Assembly: GCA_015903945.1 (NCBI GenBank)
Contig: JABMDL010000017.1
Span: forward strand, 1 to 62,034
Reading direction: 5' to 3'
DNA length: 62,034 bases
Origin: Nitrospira sp.
GTDB lineage: Bacteria > Nitrospirota > Nitrospiria > Nitrospirales > Nitrospiraceae
The notes under the pieces were generated by a model. That model did no database searches. It saw nothing but the letters and a program-made list of their open reading frames with translations, and was not told the origin of the DNA. The stretch's first letter is position 1. Each line of letters starts with the position of its first letter. Positions 56,876 to 62,034 of the stretch are shown in pieces. A program made the position numbers and the translations under genes.

Positions 56876-56877
56876 CT

Positions 56878-58008
56878 TCACCCCATACCCATACATTCCT
56901 GATACACAAGATCGTGGATCAATGGACGGAATGATCTGATCCCGTCATTTGTTCTGGTCGGATGGACCCGATTCGAGAGTAGCACCACTTCCAATTCGCA
57001 CACAGGATCGATCCAGATCGAAGTTCCCGTAAACCCCAGATGGCCGAACGATCGGCTTGAAAAGTACTGCCCCGATGATGACGGTGGAGACGGGGTGTCC
57101 CATCCCAACGCCCAACTGGATCCGGATGCCCCCTCATGCCGTGTCGAAAACTCCCGCACGATGTCGCAGTCGAGAATCGACGATTTGCCGTGATACCCCG
57201 TGAGCCAAACGCCTGTGACGGCCAATACCGCCTCGGCAGACCCGAAGAGCCCCGCATGCCCCGCCACACCGCCCAGTGCCGCTGCATTCTCATCGTGCAC
57301 TTCGCCGCATAACAGCCGCCCCCTCCAGGTATCCCACTCAGTCGGGGCAATGTGGCCGATCATTGATGATTTGGAGATTTCCATCTTCTGCCCTATCGGA
57401 AGATAGCAGAGAGGATCCGCTTTGAGCGGCTGTGCGATGTGCTCAACCACGAAGCGGTCAAGAGAGCTGCCGCTCAGCCGTTCGACCATGATTCCAAGCA
57501 GCATGAATCCCAGATCGCTGTAGAGGCTCCGCTCGCCCATCTGGTAGATCAGCGCTTCCTGCTTCATCAACCGCAGAAGTCGTCGGGCAGCATGAGCTCT
57601 GTCGTCTGGTGATGCGGGCAGCGCGGCGTCCGAGCTGAGCTGCTCGTAGAACGCCCGCCACCCTGGCAGGCCGGAACTATGGGTCAATAACTGCCGGATG
57701 GTCGCTGGCCCGACGGGTGCCCCTTCCAATTCCGGCAACACGGAATCAATGCGATCGTCGAGCCGGCATTGCCCCTGTTGGACCAGCAATGCAAACGCCG
57801 TTACGGTTGCCAACGGCTTCGTCAGTGAGGCTAAGTCATAGATAGTCGAAGACGTGACGGAGGCACTGGGAGGATGAGGGGAAAGGCAACCAGCCGGTAT
57901 GACCCAGCACCGGTCTCCTCCTCGTCGAACCGCGAGAACCGCGCCGGGAAAGATTCCGTCGGCGACGGCCCGATTCAGCGCCGTGTGAAGTGACGGAGGT
58001 GGCATCAT
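56878..58008 (-). CDS. Beta-lactamase-fold serine hydrolase
   Basis: The 376-residue protein has the class C/esterase motif SLTK (Ser61-Lys64) after IYDLA, and YSDLGFMLLG as the YxN-like tyrosine motif. Such proteins include penicillin-binding proteins, esterases and amidases. No signal peptide is evident, so it appears cytoplasmic, and the substrate is unknown. It stands at the end of the division cluster. Confidence 0.85.
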   Translation of the reverse strand: MMPPPSLHTALNRAVADGIFPGAVLAVRRGGDRCWVIPAGCLSPHPPSASVTSSTIYDLASLTKPLATVTAFALLVQQGQCRLDDRIDSVLPELEGAPVGPATIRQLLTHSSGLPGWRAFYEQLSSDAALPASPDDRAHAARRLLRLMKQEALIYQMGERSLYSDLGFMLLGIMVERLSGSSLDRFVVEHIAQPLKADPLCYLPIGQKMEISKSSMIGHIAPTEWDTWRGRLLCGEVHDENAAALGGVAGHAGLFGSAEAVLAVTGVWLTGYHGKSSILDCDIVREFSTRHEGASGSSWALGWDTPSPPSSSGQYFSSRSFGHLGFTGTSIWIDPVCELEVVLLSNRVHPTRTNDGIRSFRPLIHDLVYQECMGMG

Positions 58009-58067
58009 ATTGGCCGCGGGCTCGGCTGGATATTGCCCCGTACACGAGCGGAAACAGTCGCAGATAC

Positions 58068-58580
58068 TCAGCGGGCTGGACTCGACTCTCCCTGCATCTT
58101 CTCTTCCGGAAGCACGCCGCTGTCTTGATACGCCTCACTGGCTTCGACGTCCAGCATGCGTTCGAACGTATGGAGCGTCGCTCGCATTCGTTCCACCATC
58201 AGCAACCGTTGTTTTTTCAGCATCGAGAGATCCCGTTGTGTCTCGGCCAGCTCAACCCGCGCCTGCCGGAACAGTTCGCCGGCCTTCAATTCCGCTTCTT
58301 TGACGATCAACTCGGCATCGCGCTGGGCGCTCCGCTTGACGTCGTCGGCCAGCGACTGTGCCGAGACCAGGGTATTGGACAACGTCAGTTCGGTCCGTTT
58401 CAATTCCGCCACCTGCTGCTCCAGCGAGACGATGCGCTCACGCAATCCCGCGTTGTCGCGATTTAAGGATTCTACAGTTTGCGCCACCTCTTCGAGGAAC
58501 CGGTTAACCTCGTCCCGATCGTACCCTCGCAGCTTGACTTGAAAGACCATCTGCTGAATGTCGAGCGGCGTGATTTTCAT
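58068..58580 (-). CDS. divIVA: DivIVA-domain protein
   Basis: The 170-residue protein starts with the DivIVA N-terminal domain, ITPLDIQQMVFQVKLRGYD then RDEVNRFLEEV, followed by coiled coil (heptads of Leu/Glu from about 35 to 130). It probably marks poles or septa by membrane curvature. It lies just downstream of yggT as in division clusters of many bacteria. Confidence 0.9.
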   Translation of the reverse strand: MKITPLDIQQMVFQVKLRGYDRDEVNRFLEEVAQTVESLNRDNAGLRERIVSLEQQVAELKRTELTLSNTLVSAQSLADDVKRSAQRDAELIVKEAELKAGELFRQARVELAETQRDLSMLKKQRLLMVERMRATLHTFERMLDVEASEAYQDSGVLPEEKMQGESSPAR

Positions 58581-58600
58581 GGTATCCCCCGTTCATTGAA

Positions 58601-58897
58601 TCAATTCATCTGTAGCGCCCAGTCCTTGAGCGATTGTACCACCGCGATCTGCAAGAATGTAATCACCACAATCGCGACCAACGGCGACAAATCCACACCC
58701 ATTCGCCAGCCGAGCCGCCGCCGGATCGGCGATAGAACCGGCTCCGTCACCCGATCGAGAAACTGCACGATTGGATTCCATGGATCAGGATTGACCCAAG
58801 AAATCAGGGCCCGTGCGATGATGATCCAGGTATAGAACGTCAAGGCGTAATCGAGCACCGTGGCGAATCCTAAGAGAACATTACCCATCACGAACAT
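58601..58897 (-). CDS. yggT: YggT-family membrane protein
   Basis: The 98-residue protein has two hydrophobic spans (about 5-28 and 72-92) and the family core ARALISWVNPDPWNPIVQFL with RVTEPVLSPIRR. Function is poorly defined, linked to division or osmotic tolerance. Its ATG meets the proC stop at 58897, so the two are coupled. Confidence 0.92.
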   Translation of the reverse strand: MFVMGNVLLGFATVLDYALTFYTWIIIARALISWVNPDPWNPIVQFLDRVTEPVLSPIRRRLGWRMGVDLSPLVAIVVITFLQIAVVQSLKDWALQMN

Positions 58898-59715
58898 CAG
58901 CGTCCCAATTCCTGCGACCGCTTGGTCGCCGCCTCAACAGCATCGATCAGCGTGGCCCGCAACCGACCCTGTTCCAAACGGTGCAGACCAGCGATGGTCG
59001 TCCCCCCCGGAGACGCCACCTGATCCTTGAGACGAGCCGGATGTTGCCCGGTTTCCAGGACCATCTGCGCGGCACCCAAAACGGTCTGCGCTGCGAGCAT
59101 TTCGGCAATGGCTCGTGGCACCCCCATTTTCACCCCGCCGTCGGCCAAGGCCTCAATCGCGAGAAACACATACGCCGGTCCGCTTCCACTGAGGCCGGTC
59201 ACGGCATCCATCAACCGTTCCTCGACCGGCACAACTTTGCCAACTGACTCGAAGATACCGCGCACCAAAGCCACCTCCTTCTCCTGCACGCCGGCCCCAA
59301 TTGCCAACGCTGTCATCCCCTGCTGTACCATTGCGGGTGTATTTGGCATTGCCCGAATGACACGCGCTTCCCCCCCGCAGGCGTCGGTGATTCGGCTGAT
59401 CGGCACCCCGGCCACGATTGACACGACGAGGGCCTTGGCCAACTCAGCTCCTACTTCTTTGAGCACTCCATCCAGCACCTGTGGCTTGACCGCGAGTACC
59501 ACTATATCGCCCCACGCGGCGATCTCCCGGTTCGACCTGCCAGTTTGAACTCCGTATTTCTTTTTGAGGACATCCAGCCGTTCGGCGTTCGGATCGGAGA
59601 CGCGAATGTGATCCGGCGTGCAGAGCTTGACAGCCAACATTCCGCCGATCAGCGCCTTGGCCATCTGGCCACCGCCCACGAATGCCACTTTCTGCGCAAG
59701 CAACGGACTAGACAT
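58897..59715 (-). CDS. proC: Pyrroline-5-carboxylate reductase
   Basis: The 272-residue enzyme completes proline synthesis. It has the cofactor motif VAFVGGGQMAKALIGGM and the C-terminal GGTTIAGLHRLEQGRLRATL signature. I chose ATG 59715, which overlaps the yggS end by 8 bp; the 22-residue upstream extension is not family-like. Confidence 0.95.
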   Translation of the reverse strand: MSSPLLAQKVAFVGGGQMAKALIGGMLAVKLCTPDHIRVSDPNAERLDVLKKKYGVQTGRSNREIAAWGDIVVLAVKPQVLDGVLKEVGAELAKALVVSIVAGVPISRITDACGGEARVIRAMPNTPAMVQQGMTALAIGAGVQEKEVALVRGIFESVGKVVPVEERLMDAVTGLSGSGPAYVFLAIEALADGGVKMGVPRAIAEMLAAQTVLGAAQMVLETGQHPARLKDQVASPGGTTIAGLHRLEQGRLRATLIDAVEAATKRSQELGR

Positions 59716-60418
59716 GACGTGCCCCAAAAATGGCCGACCCGACACGGACCAGCGTGGCCCCTTCTTCCACGGCAATGGCATAATCGTTCGACATCCCCAT
59801 CGACAGTTCGTCCATCATGACGCCGGGGATTGTTTCCGCGGCAACCGCCTTTGCCAATTCCCTGAGCTGGATAAAATAGGGTCTGGCTGACTCAGCTTCA
59901 ACCGTCGGCGGTGGAATCGCCATCAATCCTTTGATATGAAAATGGGTCAAGGGCGCCATCGTCGCAACCTGCCGTATCAGATCATCAGGACGAAAACCTG
60001 CCTTTGTCGACTCCCCTCCAACATTCACCTCGAGAAGAACGTCTTGTACGAGACCGACCTCTCCAGCACGCCGATCGATTTCATGTGCCAGTTCCAAGCT
60101 ATCAATCGAATGGATCAGGTCAAACAGGCCGATAATCGAGCGGACCTTCCGCCGCTGCAGCTGCCCAATAAAATGCCACCGGACTTGGGTCTGGGCCAGC
60201 GCTTCGATCTTGGGAAGCGCCTCTTGCACACGGTTTTCTCCAAGCAGTGAGAGCCCCGCATCCACCCCTTCTCGAATTCGCTCCACCGAGACGGTTTTCG
60301 TCGCCGCCACCAGCCGAACACGGCTGGGATCACGTCCTGACTTCTCCGCCGCCGCACGGACGTTCGAGAGGATACCTCGAACTCGGGCGGCGATCGATTC
60401 TTCTGTGAATACGTTCAT
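59708..60418 (-). CDS. yggS: YggS-family pyridoxal phosphate homeostasis protein
   Basis: The 236-residue PLP-binding barrel has the lysine in RLVAATKTVSVE, and HFIGQLQRRKVRSI and SMGMSNDYAIAVEEGATLVR downstream. It balances PLP and has no known catalytic activity. It is part of the yggS-proC-yggT run. Confidence 0.95.
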   Translation of the reverse strand: MNVFTEESIAARVRGILSNVRAAAEKSGRDPSRVRLVAATKTVSVERIREGVDAGLSLLGENRVQEALPKIEALAQTQVRWHFIGQLQRRKVRSIIGLFDLIHSIDSLELAHEIDRRAGEVGLVQDVLLEVNVGGESTKAGFRPDDLIRQVATMAPLTHFHIKGLMAIPPPTVEAESARPYFIQLRELAKAVAAETIPGVMMDELSMGMSNDYAIAVEEGATLVRVGSAIFGARHV

Positions 60419-60514
60419 CTTGCGTATCGACTCTCATCATCCTGGCTGCGCGCCGACAAACCGCCTCTATTCTAGCGGAAGGGCCGGACAATTGGCAGAG
60501 GTACTGCATCTCTC

Positions 60515-61258
60515 TCACAACGGGGCAAGACCGATGGCGCTGACCATCGTGCCGATCACTTTCCCCTCACGCCGGTATGAAAAGAACAGGTCCTCATGGC
60601 AGATCGTGCACAAATTGACGGATGTGATGGAGTCCGGGCGGACGCCGGCACTCCGTGCCTGTTCCCTGATGAGCAGCTTCAGATCGAGATGTGCCTTGCC
60701 GCCTCGTTGTCCCCGCACCACCCGTTGGGAATCGACACAGGCCTCAGGTAGTCTGTCCAACACCGTCTGGTCTACTTCATAACAGCACACTCCGGCCGAC
60801 GGACCGATGCTGACCTGCACATGCTCCGGCACTGTACCGAAACGTGACTCCATCACGCTGATGGTCTTGCCCATAATGCCCGCCACCGCTCCGCGCCATC
60901 CGGCATGTACCGCAGCGACAATCTTCCGCTTGGGATCGTACATCAAGACAGGAACACAGTCCGCTGTCCTCACGGCCACCATGATGCCTCGTTGATCGCT
61001 TACCAAGGCATCCCAGCCGCCGGAAAACCGATCGGACGACGTCAGGGCACGATCCACGACAAGCGCATCAGTTCCATGTACCTGCTTCACGGAGAGCATC
61101 CAGGACGATCGCGCGGCTCCTTCGAGTTCCTGGGCCGGAGCAGGAGCCCCGACTTCATAAGCAAGCCGGGCGGCATGCCGGCGTGTCCCAAAAAAGTGGC
61201 GCACGCCGCTTCTCGCGGATGCAAAGGCCGGAACGGTAATGACCGAGTCGCTCGTCAT
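60515..61258 (-). CDS. pgeF: Peptidoglycan editing factor PgeF (YfiH, multicopper polyphenol oxidase-like)
   Basis: The ~247-residue protein shows RHFFGTR, VKQVHGTDALVVD, RTADCVPVLMYDP and AAVHAGWRGAVAGI, carrying the His/Cys metal ligands of the family. PgeF removes misincorporated amino acids from peptidoglycan precursors. Start uncertain: ATG 61258 has GGGGAT upstream; GTG 61285 is possible. It follows ftsZ closely. Confidence 0.9.
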   Translation of the reverse strand: MTSDSVITVPAFASARSGVRHFFGTRRHAARLAYEVGAPAPAQELEGAARSSWMLSVKQVHGTDALVVDRALTSSDRFSGGWDALVSDQRGIMVAVRTADCVPVLMYDPKRKIVAAVHAGWRGAVAGIMGKTISVMESRFGTVPEHVQVSIGPSAGVCCYEVDQTVLDRLPEACVDSQRVVRGQRGGKAHLDLKLLIREQARSAGVRPDSITSVNLCTICHEDLFFSYRREGKVIGTMVSAIGLAPL

Positions 61259-61307
61259 CGATATCCCCATCGAGGATGATGGCACATGATCTCAATGGAT
61301 CACTGGA

Positions 61308-62034
61308 TCAATCCGCCTGTTTCCGGAGAAACGTCGGCACATCCCATTCATCGTCCGCCGCCAGTGCTGCCCGATCGATGGACTCCCGGACATCGTTCAT
61401 TCGCCGCAAGAACGTTGGGCGGTCGAGATCCTGCGCCGGACGATCGGCGGCCCCAGCCGCACTCACCCCGGCCAACACGGGCTGGGCCGTTTTCGGCGCC
61501 CGGACCGCCGGACGATCCGCGCCCACTGCCGGCGCAACATCAGCTTCTGGCTCGAACCCGGTCGCAATGACGGTAATGACCAGATCCTCTCCCAGATCAG
61601 GATTGATGACTTGGCCGACGATAATATTGGCTTCGGGATCGGCCGTCTGCTGAATGATAGACGCGGCTTCCTCGACTTCATGAAGCGACATACTCGGTCC
61701 GCCGGTAATATTGAGGAGCACTCCGCGCGCGCCTTCTACGCTGCCTTCCTCAAGCAGCGGGCTGCAGATAGCCTTTTGAGCGGCGTCAATCGCCCGATTC
61801 GGACCACGTGACACTCCCATGCCCATCACGGCTCGTCCCGTATGGGACATGACGGTGCGCACGTCGGCAAAGTCGACGTTGACATGCCCTGTCGTCGTAA
61901 TGACGTCCGCGATGCCTTGAATAGCTTGCCGCAAAACATCGTCTGCGACTTTGAAGGCCTCCAAGAGTGGCGTCGATTTGTCGACGATCCCCAATAGCCG
62001 TTGATTCGGAATCACCAGCAACGTGTCGACGTGC
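61308..62034 (-). CDS. ftsZ: Cell division protein FtsZ, C-terminal part (cut by window end)
   Basis: The frame is open to the window end. The visible part begins [14 protein letters not shown] and includes the GTPase C-lobe ([21 protein letters not shown]) followed by a ~70-residue linker. The end carries two copies of the conserved C-terminal peptide: [10 protein letters not shown] (about 61401-61430) and [10 protein letters not shown] (about 61320-61349). One copy is usual. The linker is rich in Ala, Pro and Val. The remaining N-terminus lies outside the window. Confidence 0.95.
   Translation of the reverse strand, partial: HVDTLLVIPNQRLLGIVDKSTPLLEAFKVADDVLRQAIQGIADVITTTGHVNVDFADVRTVMSHTGRAVMGMGVSRGPNRAIDAAQKAICSPLLEEGSVEGARGVLLNITGGPSMSLHEVEEAASIIQQTADPEANIIVGQVINPDLGEDLVITVIATGFEPEADVAPAVGADRPAVRAPKTAQPVLAGVSAAGAADRPAQDLDRPTFLRRMNDVRESIDRAALAADDEWDVPTFLRKQAD

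Overview
The window reads as chromosomal DNA of a Nitrospira-like bacterium (Nitrospirota, nitrite oxidiser or close relative). The main reasons are a reductive TCA (rTCA) gene set with two-subunit ATP-citrate lyase, a five-gene 2-oxoacid:ferredoxin oxidoreductase operon with an extra epsilon-type subunit, abundant c-type cytochrome and cupredoxin genes, and moderately high GC with long palindromic intergenic repeats. The taxonomic call is inference from gene content.

Layout. 1-9.0 kb (minus): rTCA operon read aclB-aclA-acn-icd-Fe-S subunit-flavoprotein subunit, the last cut by the window edge. 9.2-11.2 kb: Fpg DNA glycosylase, a dual-specificity phosphatase, and two small unknown plus-strand genes. 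11.2-13.5 kb: an accessory islet with an orphan gene, strong palindromes and a HigBA-type toxin-antitoxin pair between imperfect direct repeats. 13.5-14.9 kb: Rsm22-like methyltransferase and a small unknown gene. 15.1-19.2 kb (minus): the 2-oxoacid:ferredoxin oxidoreductase operon (beta-gamma-delta-epsilon-alpha). 19.7-20.4 kb: free-standing MTHFR C-terminal domain protein and QueF. 20.5-21.7 kb: an IS5-type insertion sequence with a nonsense codon in its transposase.

22.2-28.1 kb (plus): the most interesting block, a compact operon for a one-haem cytochrome-porin resembling Cyc2, a dihaem cytochrome c, a cupredoxin-like protein and a six-domain hybrid histidine kinase. It looks like an outer-membrane-to-periplasm electron path with its own sensor. 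28.2-31.7 kb: apaH, panB-metF, folD. 31.9-35.5 kb: a beta-propeller protein, a Cys/His-rich protein, a PilZ protein, and two tandem cyclophilins, one broken by a 20-nt deletion. 35.5-43.7 kb (minus): rnc-fabF-acpP-fabG-fabD-fabH-plsX-rpmF-yceD, then rpsR-ssb-rpsF. 43.8-45.7 kb: accessory DNA with a decayed nucleotidyltransferase-like pair and an integron-type gene cassette between attC-like sites, with no integrase in view.

45.7-56.4 kb (minus): pseudo-receiver GGDEF protein, ychF, pth, rplY, prs, ispE, PilR/PilS-type two-component system, pilC, pgsA. 56.5-62.0 kb: a small unknown gene, a serine hydrolase, then the distal end of a division cluster (divIVA, yggT, proC, yggS, pgeF, ftsZ). FtsZ is cut by the window end and appears to carry two copies of the C-terminal conserved peptide.

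Functionally the window links autotrophic carbon fixation (rTCA enzymes plus ferredoxin-dependent oxoacid synthesis), one-carbon/folate metabolism, fatty-acid initiation and translation housekeeping, and a candidate extracellular electron-uptake module. No rRNA, tRNA or CRISPR array was recognised.
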